Positions 8,523-17,063 of a DNA stretch of 64,000 bases are shown here, piece after piece. The position numbers and the translations under genes were made by a program. The notes below the pieces were generated by a model. That model ran no database searches. It was given only the letters and a program-made list of their open reading frames with translations, and was not told the origin of the DNA. This DNA is from Bacillota bacterium. Lineage in GTDB: Bacteria > Bacillota > Sulfobacillia > JABLXB01. The stretch is taken from contig JABLXB010000003.1 of assembly GCA_013178305.1 (NCBI GenBank), positions 372,001 through 436,000 on the forward strand. The letters are read 5' to 3'. How positions within the stretch are numbered: the first letter of the stretch is position 1; every line of letters starts with the position of its first letter.

Positions 8523-8551
8523 TTGTAACGAGCAGGCTCTTCCGCTATAAT
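8523..8551 (+). promoter_or_regulatory. Sigma-A promoter of the Asp23/AmaP operon
   Basis: TTGTAA (8523-8528) and a perfect TATAAT (8546-8551) are separated by exactly 17 nt. They stand in the 241-bp gap after spoIIIAH and about 50 bp before the Asp23-family start codon. The short AT-rich island contrasts with the GC-rich surroundings. Confidence 0.75.
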
Positions 8552-8600
8552 TGTTAATGTTGGGATTAGGAAGCCCGGTCCGGCGCCAGGGGGTGGGCTT

Positions 8601-8999
8601 GTGGACGGAGCGCCTGCTGCCGAAGAGCGCGGGGGACAGACCGAAGGTAACGTAAGGATATCCGATGACGTGGTCGCAGTCATAGCCGGAATGTCCTGCA
8701 CTGAGGTTGAAGGCGTGGCAGGCATGTCGGGGGGCCTTGTCGGGGACTTGTCGGAGATCCTCGGGAAGAAGAACTTCTCGAAAGGCGTCAAGGTCGAGGT
8801 GGGTGAGAAGGAGGCTGCCATCGACCTTTTCGTCGTGGTGGACTACGGTGTCCGGATTCCCGAGGTCGCTCAGAGGGTGCAGGAGAACGTGAAGACCGCC
8901 GTCGAAATAATGACCGGCTTGAAGGTTGTGGAAGTCAACGTCCACGTCCACGGCGTGGCGTTTAACCCCGGTGAGCAGGAAGAAGCGCGCGTCAAGTAG
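8601..8999 (+). CDS. Asp23/Gls24-family envelope stress protein
   Basis: A 132-residue soluble protein of the Asp23 family, with the start of the domain at GNVRISDDVVAVIAGMSCTE and the strand VGEKEAAIDLFVVVDYGVRI. In staphylococci Asp23 is an abundant membrane-associated protein anchored by AmaP and linked to cell-envelope stress. The GTG at 8601 is downstream of a strong sigma-A promoter. The next two genes encode an AmaP-like and a DUF2273 membrane protein, the standard partner set. Confidence 0.92.
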   Translation: MDGAPAAEERGGQTEGNVRISDDVVAVIAGMSCTEVEGVAGMSGGLVGDLSEILGKKNFSKGVKVEVGEKEAAIDLFVVVDYGVRIPEVAQRVQENVKTAVEIMTGLKVVEVNVHVHGVAFNPGEQEEARVK

Positions 9000-9020
9000 C
9001 CGCGCGGAGGGAGTGGTACG

Positions 9021-9560
9021 GTGGGTCTGTTCGACAGGGTAGTTCTCACACTGTACACGTTCTTTCTCGCCCTGTTTTCCCTGGCGATGGTGCTCGTCTC
9101 GGCGGGCTGGGGATACCCGCTCGAATTCCTGAAGGCGAACCTCGCGACCGTGTCGGGCAGGTGGGTGACGGGGATAATCAGCGCTATGCTGTTCGTCGCC
9201 AGCCTTCGGCTGCTGTACTTCGGATTTCAGAAGAGACGGGGAATGCAGACGGTCGTGCACGAGACCTCGATGGGTGAGGTTCGCATATCACTCGACGCCA
9301 TCGAGGATCTGGTCAGGCGGGTAGGGCGCCAGGTCCAGGGTGTGAGGGACGTCAAGCCCGTGGTCACTTCGGGTCCGTCCGGCTTGAACGTGATCGTGAG
9401 GACGAGCGTCAGCCCAGATGTATCGATACCGCAGGTGTCCGAAGAGCTGCAGACGACGGTGAGGAATTACGTCAAGAACGTGGTAGGCGCAACCGTGGCC
9501 GAGGTCAGGGTGTTTGTCGGTAACATCACTACTGACTCCAAGCGTTCTAGAGTGGAGTGA
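9021..9560 (+). CDS. amaP: AmaP-like alkaline shock response membrane anchor
   Basis: A 179-residue protein with two N-terminal TM helices (about residues 8-28 and 47-67) followed by a cytosolic Asp23-like domain (TSMGEVRISLDAIEDLVRRV). This is the architecture of the AmaP anchor that holds Asp23 at the membrane. GGAGGG precedes the GTG start. The stop region overlaps the next gene by 4 nt. Confidence 0.88.
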   Translation: MGLFDRVVLTLYTFFLALFSLAMVLVSAGWGYPLEFLKANLATVSGRWVTGIISAMLFVASLRLLYFGFQKRRGMQTVVHETSMGEVRISLDAIEDLVRRVGRQVQGVRDVKPVVTSGPSGLNVIVRTSVSPDVSIPQVSEELQTTVRNYVKNVVGATVAEVRVFVGNITTDSKRSRVE

Positions 9561-9790
9561 CCGAAGTGCGGGAACGTTACTGGGAGGAGGTCCTGCGAAA
9601 CCGGGGTAAGATGTTGGGCGCGCTTGCGGGCCTTATTATCAGCCTCATGATAATGGACTTCGGGTTTCTCTGGACCGCTTTCATAGTTGCCTGCACGTAC
9701 GCGGGGTACCGGATCGGCAAGGGGATGGACGACCACAAGGAGAACATCGTTGAAATTCTCGACCGGTGGTTTCCCCCGCGGGACAGGTAG
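9557..9790 (+). CDS. DUF2273 small membrane protein
   Basis: A 77-residue protein with two closely spaced TM helices in its centre (GKMLGALAGLIISLMIMDFG and LWTAFIVACTYAGYRIG). This is the DUF2273 family that regularly accompanies Asp23/AmaP genes. GTG start, 4-nt overlap with amaP. Its molecular role is not established; location suggests part of the same membrane-linked complex. A strong terminator follows. Confidence 0.85.
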   Translation: MTEVRERYWEEVLRNRGKMLGALAGLIISLMIMDFGFLWTAFIVACTYAGYRIGKGMDDHKENIVEILDRWFPPRDR

Positions 9791-9797
9791 AGTGCCC

Positions 9798-9823
9798 AAC
9801 CACCTTCGCGGTGGTTTTATATT
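9798..9823 (+). terminator. Intrinsic terminator after the Asp23/AmaP operon
   Basis: AACCACC (9798-9804) and GGTGGTT (9810-9816) form a 7-bp stem around TTCGC, followed by TTATATT. It ends the envelope-stress operon just before nusB. Confidence 0.8.
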
Positions 9824-9851
9824 GGCCGTGTGAGGCCATGGAGGGATACTG

Positions 9852-10259
9852 TTGAAAAGGAGGAAGGCCCGGGAGCTCGCGCTGAAGGTGCTTTTCCAGG
9901 TGGACGTGGCCGGGGCTGATGCCCATGAAGCCATGTCCTTTCTAGTGAGTGAGGAGAGAACACCGGAGGAAACCGTGCTGTTCGCACAGGAGATCGTCAG
10001 GGGGACCCTGGAGCGTCGCGAGGAGATAGACAAGAATATCGCGACTCTCTCGCGGGAGTGGGCCCTGGACAGGATGGCCAACATCGACAGGAACATCCTC
10101 AGGATGGGGTGTTACGAGATCCTCTACAGGGACGACATCCCGTCGAGTGTCTCCATCAATGAGGCCGTCGAGATGGCGAAGGCCTACGGGGATGCTGACT
10201 CGGCCAAATTCGTGAACGGCATCCTCGGCAAGATCGTTCAGAACCTGAGCAAGCAGTAG
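9852..10259 (+). CDS. nusB: Transcription antitermination factor NusB
   Basis: A 135-residue all-helical protein. It shows the family start KRRKARELALKVLFQVDVAG and end SVSINEAVEMAKAYGDADSA with KFVNGILGKI. NusB binds boxA RNA with S10 and promotes rRNA antitermination. TTG start at 9852. It heads the conserved nusB-folD-xseA-xseB-ispA housekeeping run, here with an nfnAB pair inserted after it. Confidence 0.95.
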   Translation: MKRRKARELALKVLFQVDVAGADAHEAMSFLVSEERTPEETVLFAQEIVRGTLERREEIDKNIATLSREWALDRMANIDRNILRMGCYEILYRDDIPSSVSINEAVEMAKAYGDADSAKFVNGILGKIVQNLSKQ

Positions 10260-10311
10260 GGGGACGCCGGTAGCGGGGGCCCGTGCGGGCGCCTCCCGGG
10301 GAGGGTTGGGG

Positions 10312-11214
10312 ATGTACAGGATCGTCGAGAAGTCTGTGTTGAATCCGGTCATCAAGGAGTTCGTCGTGGAAGCGCCGTTGGTCGCGAGGAAGGCTGAACC
10401 CGGCCAGTTCGTGATCGTCAGGCTGGGCGAGCAGGGTGAGAGAGTGCCCCTGACTATAGCCGACTTCGACAGGGAGAGGGGCACCATAACCATAGTGTTC
10501 CAGGAGGTCGGCAAGAGCACCAGGATTCTGGGGTGCCTCGATGCCGGCCAGTCCATAACCGACGTGGTGGGACCGCTCGGGATCCCGGCCGAACTGCCCG
10601 AATCCGGGAGCGTAGCATGCGTTGCGGGCGGGGTCGGCGTAGCTCCGATGTACCCCAAGGCCAAGGCGATGCACGCGGCGGGGATCGAGGTCGTTTCGAT
10701 CGTGGGCGCGAGATCGGCCGACCTGCTCATCATGGAGGACCGCATGAAGGCGGTCTCGTCCGAGCTCCACGTGTGCACAGACGACGGCTCGAGGGGATTT
10801 CACGGCTTCGTGAGCGAGAAGCTGAAGGCGCTGATCGAGAGCGGCCGGCGGTTCGACGAGGTCATCGCGATCGGCCCGTTGCCCATGATGAGGGCTACGT
10901 GTGAAGTCACCAGGCCCCTCGGCCTCAAAACGTGGGTCAGCCTGAACTCTATCATGGTCGACGGGACGGGAATGTGCGGCGCGTGCCGCGTGACCGTCGG
11001 CGGCCGGACGAAGTTCTGCTGCGTCGACGGCCCGATGTTCGACGGGCACGAGGTTGACTTCAAGGAGGCAATCAGGCGCAGCCAGATATATTGCGACCAG
11101 GAGAAGACCGCCCTTGAGCAGTGGGAAGGCTGTTCGGGCCACATCGCCGGGCACGCCGGGCACGCGGACCATGCCGGCCATGGCGGGTGCTGTGGAGGTG
11201 GTAAGCGTGGCTAA
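10312..11214 (+). CDS. nfnA: NfnA: NAD-binding subunit of NADH-dependent ferredoxin:NADP oxidoreductase
   Basis: A 300-residue flavoprotein of the dihydroorotate dehydrogenase electron-transfer subunit / sulfide dehydrogenase type: an FAD-binding barrel (about residues 1-100), an NAD-binding domain (CVAGGVGVAPMYPKAKAM) and a C-terminal [2Fe-2S] motif (MCGACRVTVGGRTKFCCVDG). With NfnB it would bifurcate electrons between NADPH, NAD and ferredoxin. The ATG at 10312 follows GGGGAGGG. Odd: the last ~25 residues are a His/Gly/Cys tail (GHIAGHAGHADHAGHGGCC), unusual for the family and probably metal-binding. It overlaps nfnB by 8 nt. Confidence 0.88.
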   Translation: MYRIVEKSVLNPVIKEFVVEAPLVARKAEPGQFVIVRLGEQGERVPLTIADFDRERGTITIVFQEVGKSTRILGCLDAGQSITDVVGPLGIPAELPESGSVACVAGGVGVAPMYPKAKAMHAAGIEVVSIVGARSADLLIMEDRMKAVSSELHVCTDDGSRGFHGFVSEKLKALIESGRRFDEVIAIGPLPMMRATCEVTRPLGLKTWVSLNSIMVDGTGMCGACRVTVGGRTKFCCVDGPMFDGHEVDFKEAIRRSQIYCDQEKTALEQWEGCSGHIAGHAGHADHAGHGGCCGGGKRG

Positions 11215-12592
11215 GTCTCGCGTCGCGATGCCGGCCCAGGACGCCGGCAAGCGTATCCGCAATTTCAACGAGGTAGCGCTGGGCTACTCAGAGGACATGG
11301 CTGTCGACGAGGCGAACCGTTGCATTGGCTGCAAGAAGCCCCTGTGCGTGCAGGGCTGCCCCGTCATGGTCAAGATTCCCGAGTTCATCAAGCAGGTGAA
11401 AGAGCGCGACTTCGCCGGCGCCATCAAGACGATTAAGGAGACTAACAGCCTGCCCGCGATCTGCGGCCGCGTGTGCCCACAGGAGGAGCAGTGCGAGAAA
11501 TACTGCATCCTGGGGAAGAAGGGCGAACCCGTGGCCATCGGGCGCCTGGAGAGGTTCTGCGCCGACCGTGAGATGTCGGAAGGCGTCAGCAAGCCCGAAG
11601 TCTCCGGCTGGAACGGCAAGAAGGTCGCGGTGGTCGGATCGGGCCCGGCGGGACTGACCTGCGCGGGCGACCTGGCCAAGCTGGGGTACAAGGTAACGAT
11701 ATTCGAGGCGCTTCATGCGCCAGGAGGCGTGTGCATCTACGGCATACCTGAGTTCAGGCTACCGAAGAACATCGTGCGCGAAGAGGTAGAGTATGTAAAG
11801 AGCCTCGGGGTCGATCTCGTCACCGACGTCATCGTCAGTCGGACGGTCTCGATCGACGAGCTTTTCGAGGACGGCTACTCGGCGGTGTTCCTCGGTACGG
11901 GCGCGGGGTTGCCCAAGTTCATGGGGATCCCCGGCGAGAACCTCAACGGAGTCTACTCGGCAAACGAATGGCTGACCAGGACCAACCTGATGAAGGCGTA
12001 CATGTTCCCGCGGTACGACACTCCGATCAAGGTCGGGAGCAGGGTGGCCGTGGTCGGCGGCGGCAACGTGGCGATGGACGCCGTCAGGTGCGCGCTCAGG
12101 CTCGGCGCCGCACAGGCGCACATCGTGTACCGCCGGAGCGAGAAGGAGATGCCGGCGAGGATCGAGGAGCTCGAGCACGCGAAGCACGAAGGGGTCATAT
12201 TCCACCTCCTGACGAACCCGGTCAGGATCATCGGAAACGAAAAGGGCTGGGTCGAGGGCCTCGAGTGTATCCGGATGGAACTCGGCGAACCGGACGCCTC
12301 CGGCCGGAGGAGGCCGGTGGAGGTCAAGGGTTCCGAGCACGTGATCGATGTGGACACCGTAGTGATGGCTCTCGGCACGACGCCGAACCCCGTCCTGTCG
12401 AAGGCCACCCCGGGTCTCAAGGTGCACGACTGGGGCGGCCTGGTTGTCGAGGAGGAAACCGGTGCCACCACGAGGCCGGGAGTGTACGCAGGTGGCGACG
12501 CCGTGACAGGGTCGGCCACCGTGATCCTGGCGATGGGCGCCGGGAAGAAGGCGGCCGCGGCGATTCACGAGTATATACAGAAGAGCGCCTGA
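11207..12592 (+). CDS. nfnB: NfnB: NADPH-binding subunit of NfnAB (GltA-like)
   Basis: A 461-residue protein resembling the glutamate synthase small subunit. N-terminal ferredoxin-like cysteines (CIGCKKPLCVQGCPV and CGRVCPQEEQCEKYC) are followed by an FAD dinucleotide fold (VAVVGSGPAGLTCAGDLAKL) and an NADP fold (VAVVGGGNVAMDAVRCALRL). The GTG at 11207 with GTGGAGGTGG six bases before it was preferred because it gives the family-typical MAKSRVAMPAQDAGKRIRNF start; longer in-frame starts lie inside nfnA. No glutamate synthase large subunit is adjacent, which favours NfnB over GltD. Confidence 0.88.
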   Translation: MAKSRVAMPAQDAGKRIRNFNEVALGYSEDMAVDEANRCIGCKKPLCVQGCPVMVKIPEFIKQVKERDFAGAIKTIKETNSLPAICGRVCPQEEQCEKYCILGKKGEPVAIGRLERFCADREMSEGVSKPEVSGWNGKKVAVVGSGPAGLTCAGDLAKLGYKVTIFEALHAPGGVCIYGIPEFRLPKNIVREEVEYVKSLGVDLVTDVIVSRTVSIDELFEDGYSAVFLGTGAGLPKFMGIPGENLNGVYSANEWLTRTNLMKAYMFPRYDTPIKVGSRVAVVGGGNVAMDAVRCALRLGAAQAHIVYRRSEKEMPARIEELEHAKHEGVIFHLLTNPVRIIGNEKGWVEGLECIRMELGEPDASGRRRPVEVKGSEHVIDVDTVVMALGTTPNPVLSKATPGLKVHDWGGLVVEEETGATTRPGVYAGGDAVTGSATVILAMGAGKKAAAAIHEYIQKSA

Positions 12593-12649
12593 GGCGCGGG
12601 GGTTTGTTAAGGACCCACGAGGCCCGGGGGCGTCAGGGAGGGGACGGAA

Positions 12650-13501
12650 TTGTCGGCCAGGATAATCGATGGAAAAACGATCGCAGCCGAGATCAGGAGC
12701 GAGATAGCGGCCGAGGTTGAGGCGCTCAAGGCGACGAAGGGCGTCACGCCAGGACTCGCTGTCATCCTCGTCGGTGACGATCCCGCGTCTCACACCTACG
12801 TGCGCAACAAGGAGAAGGGCTGCAAGGAAGTAGGCATGCACTCCGAAGTCTACAGGCTTCCGGCCTCGACATCGCAGGCCGAGGTGCTGGGGCTGATCGA
12901 ACAGCTGAAGAACAGGAACGAAATACACGGCATACTAGTGCAGCTACCGCTTCCCGATCACATAGACGAGAAAGCGTGCCTCCTGGCGATTCCGCCGGAG
13001 AAGGACGTGGATGGGTTTCACCCCGTCAACGTCGGCAAGATGGTTATAGGCGACGACTGCCTGCTACCGTGCACTCCCCACGGGGTGATCGTCCTTCTTG
13101 AAAGGTCGGGAGTCGAGATAAAGGGCAAGAACGCGGTGGTCGTCGGAAGGTCGAACATCGTGGGAAAGCCCGTGGCCATGATGCTCTTGCACAGGCACGC
13201 GACCGTGACCATGTGTCATTCGAGGACGAAGGACCTCGGCGCGGTGACACGGGGGGCCGACATTCTCGTCGTAGCCGTGGGCAAGCCCGGCATGATAACC
13301 GGTGACATGGTGGGGCATGGCGCCGTCGTGATCGACGTCGGGACCAACAAGGCCGGCGACAAGCTGGTGGGCGACGTCGAGTTCGCCGCCGCATCGGAGA
13401 AGGCGTCCCAGATCACCCCGGTGCCTGGCGGCGTCGGCCCCATGACGATAACGATGCTCCTGAAGAACACGCTGCAGGCGGCGAGAGCGAGCGTGAAGTA
13501 G
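12650..13501 (+). CDS. folD: Methylenetetrahydrofolate dehydrogenase/cyclohydrolase FolD
   Basis: A 283-residue bifunctional enzyme that interconverts 5,10-methylene-, methenyl- and 10-formyl-tetrahydrofolate. Visible signatures are the catalytic region [17 protein letters not shown], the substrate segment [14 protein letters not shown], the [11 protein letters not shown] loop and the NAD(P) motif [18 protein letters not shown], with the end [19 protein letters not shown] start after GGGAGGGG. Normal length; sits in the usual folD-xseA-xseB-ispA order. Confidence 0.97.
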   Translation: MSARIIDGKTIAAEIRSEIAAEVEALKATKGVTPGLAVILVGDDPASHTYVRNKEKGCKEVGMHSEVYRLPASTSQAEVLGLIEQLKNRNEIHGILVQLPLPDHIDEKACLLAIPPEKDVDGFHPVNVGKMVIGDDCLLPCTPHGVIVLLERSGVEIKGKNAVVVGRSNIVGKPVAMMLLHRHATVTMCHSRTKDLGAVTRGADILVVAVGKPGMITGDMVGHGAVVIDVGTNKAGDKLVGDVEFAAASEKASQITPVPGGVGPMTITMLLKNTLQAARASVK

Positions 13502-13515
13502 GGAAAGGTGAGGCG

Positions 13516-14733
13516 ATGAGCGCAACCGCCACTGTCCTCAGCGTCAGTGACCTGACGAGGTACGTGAAGAAAACCCTCGATTCGGACCCTCTCCTCCAGG
13601 GGGTCCTGGTCAAGGGCGAGATTTCCAATTTTAAGAAGCACACGTCGGGGCATCTGTATTTCACCCTCAAGGACGAATCCTCACAGGTGCGTTGCGTCAT
13701 GTTCAGGTCGAGCGCCTCGAGATTGGCCTTCCTCCCCGAGAACGGGATGGAAGTCGTAGTCGCGGGCCACGTGACCGTGTACGAACGCGACGGCCAGTAC
13801 CAGCTTTACGCTGAGTCCATACAGCCGTACGGCATAGGTGCGTACCACATCGCTTTCGAGCAGTTGAAGAAGAAGCTCGAGGCTGAAGGCCTGTTCGACG
13901 CGCTCAGGAAGCGGCCGCTGCCGCTGCTGCCACGCAGGGTAGGCATCATCACTTCGCTTCGCGGGGCCGCTCTCAGGGACATGGTGTCAATATGCAAGCG
14001 GCGGTTTCCGGGCATAAAGATCCTGGTAGCAGACGTGCTGGTCCAGGGTGAGGAGGCGCCGCCGCGTATCATCTCGGCCCTGTCGCTCATGAACTCGGTT
14101 GAGGACGTGGACGTGATAATCATCGGCAGGGGCGGGGGCTCTGTGGAGGAGCTATGGGCGTTCAACGACGAACGACTCGCGAGGGCGATCGCTGGGTCGA
14201 GGATCCCCGTGGTTTCCGCGGTTGGCCATGAGACCGACTTCACGATCGCCGACTTCGTTGCGGATTGCAGGGCGCCGACGCCGTCGGCTGCGGCTGAGCT
14301 GGTGGCGCCGGAGGTCAGGGAGATCAACCTGCGACTGGCGGATAGGATCGGAGGAATGGCGAGGGCCGTCCGCAAGAAGTGCCGCTCCGGCCGCGAACGG
14401 CTGGCGCTGCTGGTGGAGAGGAGGGCGTTCACCAGGCCGCGTGACGTGGTCGACCACCGGAGGCAGGCGCTCGACGACGCGGTCCGAGACCTGGAGAGCG
14501 CAATCAGGGCGAGACTCAACGCGGCGTCCGGCGTCCTCGAACGGGTGGCCGGCAGGCTGGACGCGCTCAGCCCGCTGTCGGTGCTGAAGCGTGGATACGG
14601 CGTGGTGCGCAGGGCGGCCGATGGAGTGGTTGTGAGCAGTGTACGCCTCGTCGAGCCGGGTGACGCGGTGTGGATCACCGTCTCGGACGGGGGTTTCGAT
14701 GCCGTGGTGAAAGGGAGGGACGGGGGGACGTGA
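13516..14733 (+). CDS. xseA: Exodeoxyribonuclease VII large subunit
   Basis: A 405-residue catalytic subunit. It has an N-terminal OB fold (LVKGEISNFKKHTSGHLYFT), then the catalytic domain with DVIIIGRGGGSVEELWAFND, VVSAVGHETDFTIADFVAD and RAPTPSAAAELV. The C-terminal long helices carry LKRGYGVVRR. Exo VII degrades single-stranded DNA. Overlaps xseB by 4 nt. Confidence 0.97.
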   Translation: MSATATVLSVSDLTRYVKKTLDSDPLLQGVLVKGEISNFKKHTSGHLYFTLKDESSQVRCVMFRSSASRLAFLPENGMEVVVAGHVTVYERDGQYQLYAESIQPYGIGAYHIAFEQLKKKLEAEGLFDALRKRPLPLLPRRVGIITSLRGAALRDMVSICKRRFPGIKILVADVLVQGEEAPPRIISALSLMNSVEDVDVIIIGRGGGSVEELWAFNDERLARAIAGSRIPVVSAVGHETDFTIADFVADCRAPTPSAAAELVAPEVREINLRLADRIGGMARAVRKKCRSGRERLALLVERRAFTRPRDVVDHRRQALDDAVRDLESAIRARLNAASGVLERVAGRLDALSPLSVLKRGYGVVRRAADGVVVSSVRLVEPGDAVWITVSDGGFDAVVKGRDGGT

Positions 14734-15023
14734 GCGATCCCGAACTCAAGGAATCGGGCTGCGAGAAGGGCTGCGCCGGCGATGACGGGGAGTCGCCCGC
14801 GATGTCGTTCGAGGAGGCGCTGGGCAGGCTGGAAGAGATCGCGCGCAGCCTGGAGAGCCTGGAACTCGGGCTGGACGAATCGCTCCGGCTGTTCCAGGAG
14901 GGCGTCAGGCTGGCGCGGGTCTGCTCCAGCAAGCTCGACGAGGCGGAGCACCGGATCGAGCAGCTCCTCGAAGCGCCCGGCGGAAGCGCGGTCGTGGCGC
15001 CGCTGGAGGGCCTGCATAAGTGA
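14730..15023 (+). CDS. xseB: Exodeoxyribonuclease VII small subunit
   Basis: A 97-residue helical subunit that wraps around XseA. The domain MSFEEALGRLEEIARSLESL and LDESLRLFQEGVRLARVCSS is typical. The GTG at 14730 overlaps the xseA stop (GTGA). About 24 N-terminal residues (with GCEKGC) precede the domain, longer than usual. The stop overlaps ispA by 4 nt. Confidence 0.93.
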   Translation: MSDPELKESGCEKGCAGDDGESPAMSFEEALGRLEEIARSLESLELGLDESLRLFQEGVRLARVCSSKLDEAEHRIEQLLEAPGGSAVVAPLEGLHK

Positions 15024-15934
15024 CTCCGCGCGGTGACGCGAAGGGTGTCATCGAGTACGCCGCGTCGTGGGGAGAGAGGATCGAGTCCAGGCTGAGTGAG
15101 TTGCTGCGCCTGGAGGGGTCCTGTCCGGCCACGCTCGCGGAGGCGATGAGCTACAGCGTATTCAGCGGCGGCAAGAGACTGCGGCCGGTCATGGTCATTG
15201 CCGCCGCAGAGGCGGTTGGCGCGGACCCGCGGTCGGTACCGGGGCTCATCGACGCTGCATGCGCAGTCGAGATCATTCACACTTATTCCCTTGTCCACGA
15301 TGACCTGCCGTGCATGGATGACGACGACCTCAGGCGCGGGAAACCTACAAGCCACAAAGTATTTGGGGAGGCCGTGGCGGTTCTCGCTGGCGATGCCCTG
15401 CTCACGTACGCATTCGAGGTGCTTGCGGGGTCGGGCGCGCCGGCCGGCAGGGTGGTTGCAGCCACCCGGGTGATGGCGCGTTGCGCGGGCCCCGCGGGAA
15501 TGGTCGGTGGGCAGGTCATCGACATCGAACTCGAGTCCGGCGGGGAGCGGGCTGCGGATGAAGCGACTCAGGGCGACGTCGTCCGCCGTATGCACGTGCT
15601 CAAGACGTCCAACCTCTTTAGCGGATCTGTGACTGTAGGAGGGATCCTCGCCGGGGGGAACGAGGAACAGGTCGCCGCCCTTCAACGATACGCGATCCAT
15701 TTCGGCCTGGGGTTCCAGATCGCGGACGACGTGAAGGACGCGGAGAGCGGGCAGGATGCCGGCAAGGTGACTTATGTCTCGCTGTACGGGACGGCAGCGG
15801 CGCGGGCGGAGGCGCTGGGCGCGCTCTCGTCAGCGGCGCGCGAACTCGATATTCTTGGTGGTGGCGCGTGGGCTCTGCGTGAGATCGCACACCATGTCGC
15901 GGCAGGAATAGCGGAAGGAGTAGGACAGGCGTAG
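15020..15934 (+). CDS. ispA: Polyprenyl (farnesyl/geranylgeranyl) diphosphate synthase
   Basis: A 304-residue trans-prenyltransferase that condenses isopentenyl diphosphate with allylic diphosphates. The first aspartate-rich motif (HDDLPCMDDDDLRRGKPTSH) and the second (QIADDVKDAESG, in DD-xx-D form) are present. GTG start with 4-nt overlap on xseB. Isoprenoid genes of this type commonly lie upstream of the OLE RNA locus in extremophilic Bacillota, which matches the layout downstream. The start of the next gene overlaps the stop by 1 nt. Confidence 0.93.
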   Translation: MTPRGDAKGVIEYAASWGERIESRLSELLRLEGSCPATLAEAMSYSVFSGGKRLRPVMVIAAAEAVGADPRSVPGLIDAACAVEIIHTYSLVHDDLPCMDDDDLRRGKPTSHKVFGEAVAVLAGDALLTYAFEVLAGSGAPAGRVVAATRVMARCAGPAGMVGGQVIDIELESGGERAADEATQGDVVRRMHVLKTSNLFSGSVTVGGILAGGNEEQVAALQRYAIHFGLGFQIADDVKDAESGQDAGKVTYVSLYGTAAARAEALGALSSAARELDILGGGAWALREIAHHVAAGIAEGVGQA

Positions 15935-16368
15935 TGGAGGAGTTGCTCAAGAACAGGGCGCTCGTCGCCTCGACCGCGTCCTGGATGATCGCCCAGATGT
16001 TGAAGGTGCTGTTCTCCTACGTCGAGACGCGGAGGCTCGATTTCCGGCGATTCGTGAGTCCCGGCGGGATGCCGAGCTCTCACGCCGCCGCGGTGTCGTG
16101 CCTGGTCGTGTTGACTGCCAGGGAGTTCGGGCTCTCGTCGACGCATCTTGCCATCGTGGTGGTGTTCGCGTTGATAGTCATGTACGACGCGGCGGGAGTC
16201 AGGAGAGCGGCCGGAAAACAGGCCGCGGTTCTCAATACCATCGTCAGGGAGATCCACGCGCTCCGGGGGCTCCGGAACGAACGGCTGAGGGAGCTCCTCG
16301 GCCATACGCCTGTCGAGGTCATAGCGGGAGCTCTACTTGGCATCACTGTAGCCATCATGGCCCTTTAG
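15934..16368 (+). CDS. Divergent PAP2 family (DUF212) membrane protein
   Basis: A 144-residue protein with four or five TM helices. The phosphatase-like motif PGGMPSSHAAAVSCLVVLT and VMYDAAGVRRAAGKQAAVLN are characteristic of the divergent PAP2/DUF212 family, and LLGHTPVEVIAGALLGI is the usual C-terminal helix. Probably a membrane phosphatase acting on lipid or isoprenoid phosphates (inference from the PAP2 fold and the adjacent ispA). The GTG start overlaps the ispA stop by 1 nt. Confidence 0.88.
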   Translation: MEELLKNRALVASTASWMIAQMLKVLFSYVETRRLDFRRFVSPGGMPSSHAAAVSCLVVLTAREFGLSSTHLAIVVVFALIVMYDAAGVRRAAGKQAAVLNTIVREIHALRGLRNERLRELLGHTPVEVIAGALLGITVAIMAL

Positions 16369-16420
16369 GTCCACCGGTCCATCAAGGGCGTTTACCGCCC
16401 ACAGTCGCCGGACACGCGCT

Positions 16421-16449
16421 TTGACCCACTCGCACCCCCATGTTATCAT
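16421..16449 (+). promoter_or_regulatory. Sigma-A promoter driving the OLE-like non-coding tract
   Basis: TTGACC (16421-16426) and TATCAT (16444-16449) are separated by exactly 17 nt. They are followed by no reading frame for ~600 nt. Transcription would start near 16456, at the 5' edge of the tract interpreted as OLE RNA. Confidence 0.7.
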
Positions 16450-16455
16450 GTTGCA

Positions 16456-17050
16456 TGCCGTGCCGGTGGGTGGCGCAGTATCCTAGTCAGAGCCGGCGTT
16501 CCTGAGGGCGGGCCTAAAAATCCGTCAAGGGCACATCGATGAAGCCTCTGGTGCCGGCCTTCGACGCCCAGTCGGGGGTTGGTGCTGGAGGATACGGGGT
16601 CGAGGGCGATCTACAACGGCATGTAGGCGTGGACCCTTACCCCTTGAGGCCCAAGCGCGTGGCCTGGAGCCATGGCTTGGGGGTAAACCTGCATACGGTA
16701 GCACTGTGTGCAGCGTAGCCTGTCCTGAGCGCGCGGGGCGGATGGCCGTGTATCGCGGGCGCCACAATGGCGCAGCGGGCGGTTCTGAAATCCCGGGTGC
16801 AAAAGGGACTAAGGAACGGCGCGGGGCTGTTGAGGAAAACTCCTAGGCTGTTCGACCGGAGGCACTCCGGGGATTGCAGTGTGTGCTAAGTGGTAGTCCA
16901 GCACGGCGTCCGGTGACGGCGCCGGCTGGTCCTAATGGGAAACCGCCGCGGCGGCGACGCGCGGTGGACCTGTCGGGAAAGCCTGCTGGACCTCAAGCCG
17001 CAAAATTTACCCGGAGGGCTGCCACTCACCGGACCGTACTTTTATGGAGG
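16456..17050 (+). ncRNA. ole: OLE (ornate, large, extremophilic) RNA, predicted
   Basis: About 600 nt with no credible gene, directly after a 17-nt-spaced sigma-A promoter and directly before a TTG-started membrane-protein gene with an OapA-like layout. OLE RNA is known as a ~600-nt structured RNA of extremophilic and anaerobic Bacillota. It lies among isoprenoid and nusB/folD/xse genes and just upstream of oapA; all of these are matched here. Local pairing potential is dense, for example the palindromes AGCCATGGCT and CCGCCGCGGCGG. I could not run a covariance model, so identity rests on size, position, own promoter and partner gene. Both ends are approximate. Confidence 0.8.
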
Positions 17051-17063
17051 GTTGGTCTGATAG

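Noticed and set aside
10312-12592. Glutamate synthase small subunit plus dihydroorotate dehydrogenase electron-transfer subunit
   Set aside because: Neither a glutamate synthase large subunit nor pyrD is adjacent; the fused-order pair fits NfnAB better.
13806-15017. Minus-strand open frame of 403 codons over xseA and xseB
   Set aside because: Ser/Arg-rich shadow without motifs, opposite to certain genes.
16525-16802. Short minus-strand reading frames inside the OLE-like tract
   Set aside because: They are Arg/Pro-rich, lack ribosome-binding sites and lie in a tract better explained as structured RNA.
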